In this document: piece after piece, positions 37,313 through 45,499 of the stretch
Layout of the letters: every line of letters starts with the position of its first letter
Numbering within the stretch: the stretch's first letter is position 1
NCBI GenBank assembly: GCA_903893795.1
Contig: CAITNO010000013.1
Coordinates: 1 to 60,512 of the forward strand
Direction: 5' to 3'
Source of the DNA: Candidatus Hydrogenedentota bacterium
Lineage (GTDB): Bacteria; Hydrogenedentota; Hydrogenedentia; Hydrogenedentales; CAITNO01
Length of the DNA stretch: 60,512 nt
Translations under genes and position numbers: made by a program
Notes under the pieces: generated by a model
What the model was told of the DNA's origin: nothing
Databases searched by the model: none
Seen by the model: the letters and a program-made list of their open reading frames with translations, nothing else

Positions 37313-39034
37313 TCAGTGTGTAGAGGCGTCCGGGTGCAGGTCGTACAAGACACCCCAGTCCGCTTTCGCCAGGAGTTTTGCCCCTGTGTCTGTCGCATAC
37401 TTTTCGAGAAACTCCGTTTCTTTTTCCGAATTGTATGTCTCCCCCGGAAACAATGCTCCCGCCTGTGGGTCAGAAGCGGTCTTCGTATCGTAGTTGCGTT
37501 TCTCCACGAGCAGGTAGCGGACCTGAAAGGCTTTGACGGCGCCCGCGAAGGACTCAGGGGTCAGGGCACCCAGGGAACGGGGAAGATTGCTCATGTAGAG
37601 CGCGTTCCTGCCGAAATAGACCGGGCTGCGAAAGCCGAAGGCCGCCAGATGAACGTGGAAATTGTGGCGCGCCACATAGGGGGTGACGAGCAACCGGTGC
37701 GTCCCGTCCACGCGGTCCGCCAGGGCCGCATGCACTTCATGGTAGGTGCTGTCACCTTCGGCGGTCTGCGCCGCGTGATGCGCCGCAGAGTCCGGGCCGG
37801 GCAGGCGCTGCGCGTTCCAAAACGCAAGGCCCGCGCACAGGGCCACCGTGAACAGTCCGGCTTGCCTCCGCGCCAACACCGCCAAGAGGCTGTGGCACCA
37901 GCAGGCTACACCGACCATGACAAGCGGCATGAAGGGGATGAAGAGTCGGGATTGCCCCGCCCCTTCGTAGGCGCGCACCAGAAGCCCGTATCCAAGCGCA
38001 TAGGCAAACACAAGAATGACGGGGGCATGCAGAATGGGCCGGGTTTTCGGCCCGACGAAGAGGCGCAGCAGGGAAACGAGAACGGCCCCGCCGAATAGCA
38101 GCACAAACCCTCCGCCGTCTGGAGTTCTGTAGTCCCGGGACGTGAGCCGATCAATCGAACCGCAAACAAGATGGAAGGCGGTCACAGGGAAAGAGGCAAG
38201 GTCTTGTTGCCCCTGAATCACGGAGAGATTGCCGCCCAATTCCTTTCCCATCAGGTGCGCGACCCGCGGCAGGCCCAGGAAGAGCACCGGCACCAGGCAG
38301 GCAAGCAGGAAACTGGTGGTGAACACCGAAGAATCTGACAGCATGCGCGGCAGCGGCGGCGCCGCATCGCGTTCCTGGAAGGCAATCCAGATGATGGCCG
38401 CGATGTATGCGGGACCTAGCAAAACGAGGTCCATGTGCGTGTGCGCGGCAAGGGCCGCAGCCGATGCCGAGAGCGCCAATAGCAGCGTTCGCAGGCGATT
38501 GTCGTCCCTTTTCCCGCATGCCAGTGAAAATGTCAGCAGGGACAGCAGCACGAAGGTTTCCGAACCGGTGTGGGGCATTTCGGAACGGCATGAATCGATC
38601 ATCACCGGCAGAAATGCGCAAAGAATCAACGTGCCGACACCGACCCACCGGTTCCTGGAAAGCAGGGCGGCAATAACAAAGACGAGAGACAGATTCAGCA
38701 GGTCCAACGACGCATTGAGCAACTTGAGGGAGGCATCGTTTGCACCCAGCGCCCGTATGGCCAGACCGTTCATCAGGTACGTGGCGGGCCGGTAGAACTC
38801 CCATGCGCCGACCAGCCTGAATGTGTGGTTGCCCTGTGCCCACTGCACGGCGTTCTCGACATACTCCCAATTGTCGTTTCCCGAAATGCCGGTCTCCGCA
38901 ATATGGTCAAACCGCACAACCGCCGCCATCAGCAAAAGGACGATGAAAACGAAGAGAAATGCCAGGTTTCCCCACCACCCGGTGCTGCGGGGATGGGCCA
39001 GGCAACGTTCCTCGTTATGAATTTCCGATTCCAT
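37313..39034 (-). CDS. Polytopic membrane protein, GT-C glycosyltransferase-like
   Basis: A 573-aa protein with about nine to eleven hydrophobic segments (AFLFVFIVLLLMAAVVRF; LLLALSASAAALAAHTHM). An early periplasmic loop with acidic residues (ISGNDNWEYVENAVQWAQG, followed by FYRPATYLMNG) fits the conserved Asp/Glu loop of GT-C enzymes (PMT, ArnT). Soluble C-terminal region (~110 residues, RYLLVEKRNYDTKTASD) follows. I cannot assign a substrate. It overlaps nothing; a small membrane-anchored gene lies just upstream (24-nt gap) in the same orientation. Confidence 0.6.
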   Translation of the reverse strand: MESEIHNEERCLAHPRSTGWWGNLAFLFVFIVLLLMAAVVRFDHIAETGISGNDNWEYVENAVQWAQGNHTFRLVGAWEFYRPATYLMNGLAIRALGANDASLKLLNASLDLLNLSLVFVIAALLSRNRWVGVGTLILCAFLPVMIDSCRSEMPHTGSETFVLLSLLTFSLACGKRDDNRLRTLLLALSASAAALAAHTHMDLVLLGPAYIAAIIWIAFQERDAAPPLPRMLSDSSVFTTSFLLACLVPVLFLGLPRVAHLMGKELGGNLSVIQGQQDLASFPVTAFHLVCGSIDRLTSRDYRTPDGGGFVLLFGGAVLVSLLRLFVGPKTRPILHAPVILVFAYALGYGLLVRAYEGAGQSRLFIPFMPLVMVGVACWCHSLLAVLARRQAGLFTVALCAGLAFWNAQRLPGPDSAAHHAAQTAEGDSTYHEVHAALADRVDGTHRLLVTPYVARHNFHVHLAAFGFRSPVYFGRNALYMSNLPRSLGALTPESFAGAVKAFQVRYLLVEKRNYDTKTASDPQAGALFPGETYNSEKETEFLEKYATDTGAKLLAKADWGVLYDLHPDASTH

Positions 39035-39058
39035 CTTTCATTTCCGCCCGGGCCTGGG

Positions 39059-39490
39059 TCACTCAATGGTCCGAATTGCCCAGTGCCCTTTGCTGTAATC
39101 GAAGACCAGGCGCAACGCACGGCTCAAGGTCCGCTCATTTGATTTTGCGGGACGAATCACCGCCACCCCGCGCAGTTCCGCCGTTCCGTTTTCAAGAACC
39201 CCATAATCCTCCCAACGCGCGGAATCGAACGAATCAAGCCCCGTCTTGTGGAGGAATTCCTCAAAGGACTGGAGGGAAAGGTCTCTCCGCGTTTCCGATG
39301 CGGTGCGGGCGTAAGCTTGGGCAAAGTGACCCGCCTGGACATCGGCGAAGAAACGGTCCGCCGTGTCCATGTATCCCGGATTCAAGAAGGCGATGAGCAG
39401 CCGCACCGTCACGATCAGGGCGCAAAGCACCGCCGCAATTATTGCGGCGCTTTCCACGAAAGCTCTTGGACGGGGACTCACCGCTCCCAT
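39059..39490 (-). CDS. Small membrane-anchored protein, unknown function
   Basis: This 143-aa protein has one N-terminal transmembrane helix (IIAAVLCALIVTVRLLIAFL) and a mixed alpha/beta domain with DTADRFFADVQAGHFAQAY and VFDYSKGHWAIRTIE. The last part resembles small NTF2-like or DUF4864-like domains, but that is weak. It is directly upstream of the GT-C-like membrane protein and likely co-transcribed. Confidence 0.6.
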   Translation of the reverse strand: MGAVSPRPRAFVESAAIIAAVLCALIVTVRLLIAFLNPGYMDTADRFFADVQAGHFAQAYARTASETRRDLSLQSFEEFLHKTGLDSFDSARWEDYGVLENGTAELRGVAVIRPAKSNERTLSRALRLVFDYSKGHWAIRTIE

Positions 39491-39793
39491 CAGCCACCCT
39501 CACCGAATGTTAAACGCACGCCCGCGCACGAGTACGGGATAACACCCTTTCCAGACCGCCCGAATTGCACACAATATTGCGATGGCGGAGGGCATCCTTT
39601 GGGCATTGTAGCCTCGGTTGGGTTCTGTTTCAACGGGAAAGCCGAACTTGCGAAAACCTGTTGGCTGCACATCTTCTTAAAACCAACATTCCAGCCACTG
39701 GCTTCACAGACTTGGATTTTTCCGTCAAGGCTGCGCTTTCATTGAAGAAGGGCTTTGGAATGACCGTGATGCCCTGTCCGCTGGAACACGCTG
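39491..39793. other. Intergenic region without recognised gene
   Basis: About 300 nt between two minus-strand genes. Short open frames here have no leader or family signature. I see no strong hairpin or promoter motif. Confidence 0.5.
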
Positions 39794-41176
39794 TCAGAGA
39801 CGGGGCTCGGAAAAATCCTCAACTCTTTGTTTTTCGCCTATTCCTAATAATTCGTACATTTTCCACGCCAGGTTGGCGTCTATAATGACGTCATTGGCGA
39901 TGTGCAGTTTGGTGAGGGCGATATAGAGTGGCTGGGCCTTCCTGTGATCGCTGGACATCAGAATGGTCCCGCCGGCCTGGGCATTCTTTTCGCGGTGCAC
40001 CTCCGCCACATCGCGCAGGTCCTCCGGCCACAACGAAAGCATGCGGCAGTTCAGCGCCCCGATCTTCTTGTACCTTGAATCACCCCTTCTGGGGAGCAGT
40101 CCGTCCTTGGTGAACACATGGCTGGCAATATCCCCGCAGGCATCGTCCTTGTCGCGGAATTTCTCCAGGCCCCCCTGGCCAATCTCTGGCTCCATAAACC
40201 TTGTGAGGCTGGCGTGGGTTTCCAGCGCGCTCATGGACGTCAGGAGGAAGTCGTGCTTGAGGATATCACCGAAGCGGTTGTCCATCGGTTCCTGTTTGTG
40301 CATGGCCCAACGCTCGTCCAGATAGGCCCTCGCCTCCTCACCGGTGGGGCAGATAGGTTTGGTGCCATACACGGCGGAGTAGCCGGGATCTGCCTTAAAA
40401 AAGTCCTGCAACAATTGCGGGTCGTTCGCTCTCAGGCTTCCATCTTCGTTTACCAGGGCCTCGCTCAGAAATGCGGGCGCCCGCACCAGACGCACCTGCA
40501 TCTCTTGGGACCTTGAAAAAGCGCCCGCGAGCAATTGTGCGTTTGCGGCCGAGGAAACTTCCCAAGAACGCCGCGCCAACACCACCTGCTTTGAATCAAC
40601 CCAGAACAGGCCGGTCAGGGCGCTGAATTCAATCTCTTCGGGGCTGGTGGCAGACAGGTCCTGATCGCACCAGTCATGGAAGCGCTTGCAGAGCCACTGG
40701 ACAGAGTATCCCCAATTAACGCCTATGCGGAGCTTTCGCCTCTCTGGCTCGTTCTTGGCCCTCTCTTCTTTCAGGAGCGTCATTTGTTCGGCCAGGAGCC
40801 GTGCTGCGTGATAGGCAACCCGGCTGATTCGGGGCCATTGGTTGGCTGCCGTGTCCGGCGTTTCGCGCCCGGGGTCCGAGTCGCCGCGAGTGACGACCAT
40901 ACTGCGCAAACCGGCCCCTTTTTTGTTCAGCTCCTGCATAAGCCGCTGGCCGACAGCGTGGTAGTTGAGACGCTGGTAGAAGGGCTCCGAATAGCCTTCG
41001 GGCGGCACAATGCGGCAGGTTTCCTGCACGAAACCCAGTGCCTTGGCTTCTGAGAGGCGACGGGAAACGGTGGCCAGAGACACATTGTTCGCTTCCGCAA
41101 TCTCATTGCTCGTCATTTTCTCGACATAGGACTGCTGGGCGATGAGCAGTTGCTGAAGCACAAGGTCCGATTCCAT
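39794..41176 (-). CDS. SorC/DeoR-like transcriptional regulator with ligand-binding domain
   Basis: This 460-aa protein begins with a winged/HTH domain (YVEKMTSNEIAEANNVSLATVSRRLSEAKALGFV; the recognition helix is VSLATVSRRL). The remainder has a SorC-like effector fold (RKLRIGVNWGYSVQWL; closing IALTKLHIANDVIIDANLAW). It is longer than usual SorC (about 320 aa) with extra central sequence. It is 11 nt downstream of the winged-helix-like gene 41188-41883 and probably co-transcribed. Both are divergent from the AAA+ operon, which is the natural regulatory target. Confidence 0.62.
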   Translation of the reverse strand: MESDLVLQQLLIAQQSYVEKMTSNEIAEANNVSLATVSRRLSEAKALGFVQETCRIVPPEGYSEPFYQRLNYHAVGQRLMQELNKKGAGLRSMVVTRGDSDPGRETPDTAANQWPRISRVAYHAARLLAEQMTLLKEERAKNEPERRKLRIGVNWGYSVQWLCKRFHDWCDQDLSATSPEEIEFSALTGLFWVDSKQVVLARRSWEVSSAANAQLLAGAFSRSQEMQVRLVRAPAFLSEALVNEDGSLRANDPQLLQDFFKADPGYSAVYGTKPICPTGEEARAYLDERWAMHKQEPMDNRFGDILKHDFLLTSMSALETHASLTRFMEPEIGQGGLEKFRDKDDACGDIASHVFTKDGLLPRRGDSRYKKIGALNCRMLSLWPEDLRDVAEVHREKNAQAGGTILMSSDHRKAQPLYIALTKLHIANDVIIDANLAWKMYELLGIGEKQRVEDFSEPRL

Positions 41177-41187
41177 GGCCGTCCTTT

Positions 41188-41883
41188 TTAGCCCGCTTTG
41201 GGCCTCGGCAAGAACTCGATAAGCGCTTTATCATACAGACGCCTGTCGTCTTCAGACAACAGGCAGGGGTGAATGCTCTCAAAATACTCCAGAGTCGCCT
41301 CATGGTCATCGCCGTGCATGCAGGCAATCCAGCAGTACAGCGCTGCACGGTGGCGGAAGAAGAAACCGGCCCGCAGGCACCGGCCCTCCAGAATGTCCAG
41401 GCAACCGCGAAAGTTTCCTGCGCGGTAAAGTTTCGCCGCCAGTTCCAACGACGCCTCTTCCCACTTCTGCGGCCCGCTGGTTTCGAAGTTCAGGAGAAGC
41501 CCGGGATTCAACTTCAGGCTATACCAGGATTCCGAGCCATGCTCCACATGTTCAATGATGTCCGGCGCGCCCAACTCTTGAAGCGCGGCGCGCAAGTGAC
41601 AAACGCAAACGTTGACGTAGTTGCTGGCATGCTTTTTCAGGTCGATTACAGTGCGGTCCTCCTGCTCGCGAATTCGTGCGCAGATCCTGAAGTAGAGCGT
41701 CACAGCGCTTTTCGGGTCCCCATCGCAAAGCTCCAGCAGGAGTGCTATGGCCGGTTTGCGCCGTCGCATCGAATAGCAATTCTCCTGGAACCAAATCACA
41801 TTCCCGTCGACGTCCACGACCAGTTCCACAAGCTGACCCTTGCCGCCGCGGTCCCTGCAGTATCCTTCTTCGCCCTTACCCAT
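41188..41883 (-). CDS. Winged-helix-like regulator with TPR-like C-terminal part
   Basis: I start at 41883, with AGGTGA 7 nt upstream. The longer open frame would begin inside the promoter's -35 element, so it is unlikely. The ~231-aa product has a compact N-terminal region that could be a winged helix (RRRKPAIALLLELCDGDP; VIDLKKHASNYVNVCVCHLR), like OmpR/BTAD-type activators. A helical C-terminus follows (WEEASLELAAKLYRAGNF; HEATLEYFESIHPCL) resembling TPRs. The family call is tentative. It heads a two-gene operon with the SorC-like gene. Confidence 0.45.
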   Translation of the reverse strand: MGKGEEGYCRDRGGKGQLVELVVDVDGNVIWFQENCYSMRRRKPAIALLLELCDGDPKSAVTLYFRICARIREQEDRTVIDLKKHASNYVNVCVCHLRAALQELGAPDIIEHVEHGSESWYSLKLNPGLLLNFETSGPQKWEEASLELAAKLYRAGNFRGCLDILEGRCLRAGFFFRHRAALYCWIACMHGDDHEATLEYFESIHPCLLSEDDRRLYDKALIEFLPRPKAG

Positions 41884-41956
41884 CGTGCTCACCTGACATG
41901 CCCTCCGGCGCAGAACGCGCATGGTTGAAGTTCCGGCAGTCTCAAACGCACTGGGT

Positions 41957-41985
41957 ACAATAACACGAAACACATATTCTGTCAA
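41957..41985 (-). promoter_or_regulatory. Near-consensus sigma-70 promoter for the regulator pair
   Basis: On the minus strand, TTGACA (41985-41980), an exact 17-nt spacer and TATTGT (41962-41957). It lies about 75 nt upstream of the ATG at 41883. This is the best promoter match in the window. Confidence 0.72.
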
Positions 41986-42111
41986 TGGGTGATTTTGCTT
42001 TGCTCACGGCCTTATTTCTGCAAAGCGTTTCATTGACTGCAATCTCACATCAGATGACTCGGTATTCGCGGGGAAAATTCAACTGTTGATTACCAGAACC
42101 ATTACCACTTC

Positions 42112-42161
42112 ATGACCAAGACAGGTTGATGCAACACTGATGCTGCAAGTTTCATGGTCAT
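42112..42161. promoter_or_regulatory. Inverted repeat, candidate operator upstream of the AAA+ operon
   Basis: Arms ATGACCA / TGGTCAT spaced by 36 nt, with two TGATGC copies between them. It lies about 80-130 nt upstream of the first operon gene. No regulator assigned. Confidence 0.35.
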
Positions 42162-42242
42162 CGCCTTTCGGTCGCTGTGCCGGCTGAAAGCTTAAGGTCA
42201 GCACTTATCGTACAACACTTTCGTAGAGGAGCGGGAACAACC

Positions 42243-44468
42243 ATGGAAAAAGGAACCATTAGCGGGCGCGCGGTCTTTGATGAATCCAATTCGGAGCGCC
42301 TGATCATGCAGGCAAGACAACTGGTGTGCGATGTCTGGGCAGCCTTGGGCGAGCCGGCGCGGCGCTTCACGAAGAGGGGTGGCGCCGAGTACCTTTTTAC
42401 CGAACGGCTGGGGGTAGAGCTGCGCGTCAGCCCGCAGGAAGACGGCGAAGTTCGGCTTGATGTGCAGATTCTAACTTCGGGCCAGCTCATGAGCATACAG
42501 GACTGGCTCGGCTCCTTGTGGAAACTGGGTGGCCGCTGGACGCAGTGGTGCGAAGAGGGGGATGAACTGCGGGCCTTCCATCTGACCAGAACCGTGTCCG
42601 GGCAGGAATTTGGCCCGATTCGCGAGAGCCAGCTTCGCGCGGACCTGTCCCAGATCAAATCTTGGTCCGATGCACTGTGCCCGCTGACGGCAGCCGTGCT
42701 GGATGAGGAGGTGCAGCGGGCGAAATATCACCGACACAAGGAGCTGCTTGAATACGTCTCCAAATGGCATGTGCGGACGGCGGGAGCCGAGTCACTGCAC
42801 GCATGGGCCGAGGGAGTCGCTGAAATGGTGATGGGCGGCGTCTGTGTGGGGATCACGGCCGAGGCGCCGCTGGAGCAGTCCGTAGCACTTGGTCTGGTGG
42901 CCACCGCACTGGCCGCACACAATGGCCAGACGCTCGGGCGGTGCAACAAGATGTCGATGGGCACCGAACAGGTGCTTGGCGCCGTCGCCGGCGCTCCGGG
43001 CGTAGTCGCCCTCCACGCGCGGCTGCTGCGGATGTCGGCCAACCGCTACGAGACCGCCAATGAGTCGGGCAATCTGCTTTCCGCACTGGCCTCCGAAAAC
43101 CGCGCGGTGGTGTTTTATGGCAGTTATGCCGAACTGCAGGCAACCTTCGCCAGCGGCCAGGGCGCCGTCCCCGATCCCCTTCGGCCGGCCGTGTGCCGCT
43201 TCCCCGGCGCCGGGTTGGAGGAGCTTACCGCGTTTGCGGTCAATGACCACTGCCGGCGCCTGGCGATCCGGGACCCGGCGTTCCAGCGCGACGTGCGCGA
43301 CGAGGTGGGGGAAGCGCTGAGGCAAACAGGACGGGGCATCGCGCTGCGCCTCGTGCAGCAGACCGTGCAGCGGGTAATCGAAGGCAGGGTGAACCCGGGA
43401 ACACCCGCCGACGCCAAGAGCTTCGCGCGGAACCTCGCGGGGTGTTCTGAAACCTTCGGCGGCATTGCCAAACGGGCGCGCGTTCAGCGCCCGGACGCCA
43501 TCCAGCAGCACCTGCAGAAACGGCTCACCGATCCCGGCCTGATTCCGTTTCTGAAAAGCCGCCTCCTGGGACAGGATCAGGCCATCGAGGAGCAGGTGGG
43601 AAAACTCGTCCTCCAGGTGTTGACCTGCCCCGTGCATCAACCCCTGCGCGTGGGCGCGGTGGGCGCGAGTGGAACAGGCAAATCGGAGATGGCCTCCCTA
43701 CTGGCTGCATGGCTCGACATGCCCTTCATGAACATCGATTGCGCCTCGATGCCGGACCACCACACAGCCCTCGCGCAGCTCCTTGGCAGCGGCCGGGGGA
43801 TTATCGATTCCGATCAGGCGGGCCGCCTGGAGCAACTTGCCAAAAACTTCAACGGCGCGGTCGTCGAGATCAGCGATGCCGATCACGCGGCGCCCTCGGT
43901 GCGCGGCCCCATCACTGATGTGTTTCTCCAAATGCTGGAAACGGGCGAGGCGCAGTCGGCAAAGGGACATATGTTTCCTTGTTCCAGTTTACTCTGTATT
44001 TTTACACTAAACCTGCCAAATCGAAAAGACGAGTCCATCTTCCAGCCTGTCGGATTTTCCCAGGCACCGAGCATTCACGAGGTCCGGAAGGACGCCCACA
44101 GGGAGCTCACCAAGCTCTTTTCCGCAGCCTTTTGGGCTCGCGTGGGTTCACCGATCCTGTTCGGGCCGCTGGATGATGGGGTGCGCGCGGAGATCGTCCG
44201 CAGGGCACTGCAGGACGCCGCAGCCACGGCGCTGGAGCGGATGGGCTTGGGCGCCGTGTGCGTGGAAGCCCCGACGGAGGCGGCGCGCCGCCTGCTGTCG
44301 ATACCGGGCGCGCCGGGCTCGAGCATGGGTGCGCGGGGCCTGCTCGAACTGGGACGCCAGACCGCCGCGAGTGCCGTGATGGCCTTTGTGTCGGGCGGAG
44401 GCGGAAGCGGTGCTTTGGAAATCACCCTGAACGAAAACAACATCCCCATCCTGCGGAAAACCGCATAA
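42243..44468 (+). CDS. ClpB-like AAA+ protein with novel N-terminal region and degenerate motifs
   Basis: First gene of the operon, 741 aa. Residues 1-~165 form a distinct domain shared with the gene at 50982-51878. A region at about 200-330 may be a decayed first AAA module. The second module is ClpB-D2-like: FLKSRLLGQDQAIEEQVGKL; Walker A GASGTGKS (474-481); sensor-1 Asn590 in FTLNLP; sensor-2 GAR with Arg698. Walker B reads ISDADHA (544-550), so the usual Asp-Glu is Ser-Asp. The pore loop aligned with GYVG reads GIID (519-522), lacking the aromatic. GAGGAG precedes the ATG at 42243. Probable cytoplasmic remodelling or regulatory ATPase. Confidence 0.8.
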   Translation: MEKGTISGRAVFDESNSERLIMQARQLVCDVWAALGEPARRFTKRGGAEYLFTERLGVELRVSPQEDGEVRLDVQILTSGQLMSIQDWLGSLWKLGGRWTQWCEEGDELRAFHLTRTVSGQEFGPIRESQLRADLSQIKSWSDALCPLTAAVLDEEVQRAKYHRHKELLEYVSKWHVRTAGAESLHAWAEGVAEMVMGGVCVGITAEAPLEQSVALGLVATALAAHNGQTLGRCNKMSMGTEQVLGAVAGAPGVVALHARLLRMSANRYETANESGNLLSALASENRAVVFYGSYAELQATFASGQGAVPDPLRPAVCRFPGAGLEELTAFAVNDHCRRLAIRDPAFQRDVRDEVGEALRQTGRGIALRLVQQTVQRVIEGRVNPGTPADAKSFARNLAGCSETFGGIAKRARVQRPDAIQQHLQKRLTDPGLIPFLKSRLLGQDQAIEEQVGKLVLQVLTCPVHQPLRVGAVGASGTGKSEMASLLAAWLDMPFMNIDCASMPDHHTALAQLLGSGRGIIDSDQAGRLEQLAKNFNGAVVEISDADHAAPSVRGPITDVFLQMLETGEAQSAKGHMFPCSSLLCIFTLNLPNRKDESIFQPVGFSQAPSIHEVRKDAHRELTKLFSAAFWARVGSPILFGPLDDGVRAEIVRRALQDAAATALERMGLGAVCVEAPTEAARRLLSIPGAPGSSMGARGLLELGRQTAASAVMAFVSGGGGSGALEITLNENNIPILRKTA

Positions 44469-44485
44469 GCCGAAAGGACACAGCC

Positions 44486-45499
44486 ATGACTGAGCGGATT
44501 GCGCGCCTGTGGCGCGAACATGAATTCAAACAGGCAGGGCCCAACGAGGCCATCGAACTGCTGCCCGTGCCGGGAAACACGCCGATGGTGCTGAAGAAGA
44601 CCGTGCTGGAAATCCTGGGCCGGGCAATTTCCAGCGGTGAATTTGCGCACTGTTTCGGACCGACCGGGTCGGGCAAATCGGGGCTGATCGAGGCGATCAC
44701 GCTGGTGCCGGAAAACTGGGCGGCCCTTTGCCGGGGCATGGGCCTGGAATACCGCCCCCTGGAAATGTTTGCCATCGAGATGGTCAACTACGAGACGCCG
44801 GGGGAACTGTACAAGCAGCGGGCCATCCGCGACGGGCACACCTACGACGAGGAAAGCGAACTGATCCGCGCGGTGCGGGGGGCGGCCGCATGCACCGGCA
44901 CGCACTATCCCCTCATCTGGCTGCGCGAACTGGGCAGGGTGCACAGCGCCTCCGTGCAGGGCGGCCTGCTCAACCTGATCACCCGCGGAATGATCCGCCT
45001 GCCCGACGAGCAGTTCATCAGCGGCGCGGGCATCGCCTGGGTGACCGATTCCAACTACAACGTGGAGGACAACGCCACCCACACCCTCGTGACCCTGGAC
45101 GACGCCCTGGCGAGGCGCGCGACAATAAACATACCCTTCTACTATCTTTCCTCCGAAGAGGAGGTGCATATCATCGAGACCCTGATGGATGAGGGCCACC
45201 TTCCCCGCCTGGACGGGGAACTCATCGAAAAAGTGGTGCGGCTGGGCAGGGACATCCGCATCCAGCGCAGCCAGGGCAATGTGCTGAGCGTGCCGCCACC
45301 GACGCTCTACGGATACTTTTCCTTCCTGCGGCTTGCCGACGCGCTTCCCGGCCTGTCCATCCAGGAGGTGGCCAATGTCACCCTTTTCGGTCCCGCCACG
45401 CCCTCCGACCGCAAGCAGTTGGCGGGCGTGTTCAGCAATGTGTTCGGAATGAAGAAACCGTCCCAGGCCGATTCGGTCATGGGGGGAGAATTGCTATGA
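44486..45499 (+). CDS. MoxR-like AAA+ ATPase with altered Walker B
   Basis: 337 aa, MoxR/CbbQ-like. Walker A is GPTGSGKS (58-65, Lys64). The Walker B-like segment is LIWLRELGRVHSASVQGGLL, with Arg147 in place of the usual Asp and Glu148 conserved. Sensor-1 Asn190 (TDSNYN) and the arginine pair Arg210-Arg211 (LARRATI) are kept. MoxR proteins act as chaperones with vWA partners, and the next gene is one. The ATG has AAAGGA upstream and the stop overlaps the next ATG by 4 nt (ATGA). The altered Walker B Asp deserves note, as it could weaken metal coordination. Confidence 0.8.
   Translation: MTERIARLWREHEFKQAGPNEAIELLPVPGNTPMVLKKTVLEILGRAISSGEFAHCFGPTGSGKSGLIEAITLVPENWAALCRGMGLEYRPLEMFAIEMVNYETPGELYKQRAIRDGHTYDEESELIRAVRGAAACTGTHYPLIWLRELGRVHSASVQGGLLNLITRGMIRLPDEQFISGAGIAWVTDSNYNVEDNATHTLVTLDDALARRATINIPFYYLSSEEEVHIIETLMDEGHLPRLDGELIEKVVRLGRDIRIQRSQGNVLSVPPPTLYGYFSFLRLADALPGLSIQEVANVTLFGPATPSDRKQLAGVFSNVFGMKKPSQADSVMGGELL

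Larger units (their letters stand above)
41884..42242. promoter_or_regulatory. Divergent regulatory region between regulators and AAA+ operon
   Basis: A 359-nt AT-richer region. It holds the minus-strand promoter above, a 7-bp inverted repeat ATGACCA (42112-42118) / TGGTCAT (42155-42161), and two TGATGC direct repeats between them. I cannot place the plus-strand promoter with confidence. It is the obvious site for control of both directions. Confidence 0.5.

Noticed and set aside
42177..42242. Upstream extension of the ClpB-like gene to 42177
   Set aside because: GAGGAG lies directly before 42243, and the extension would overlap the putative regulatory region.
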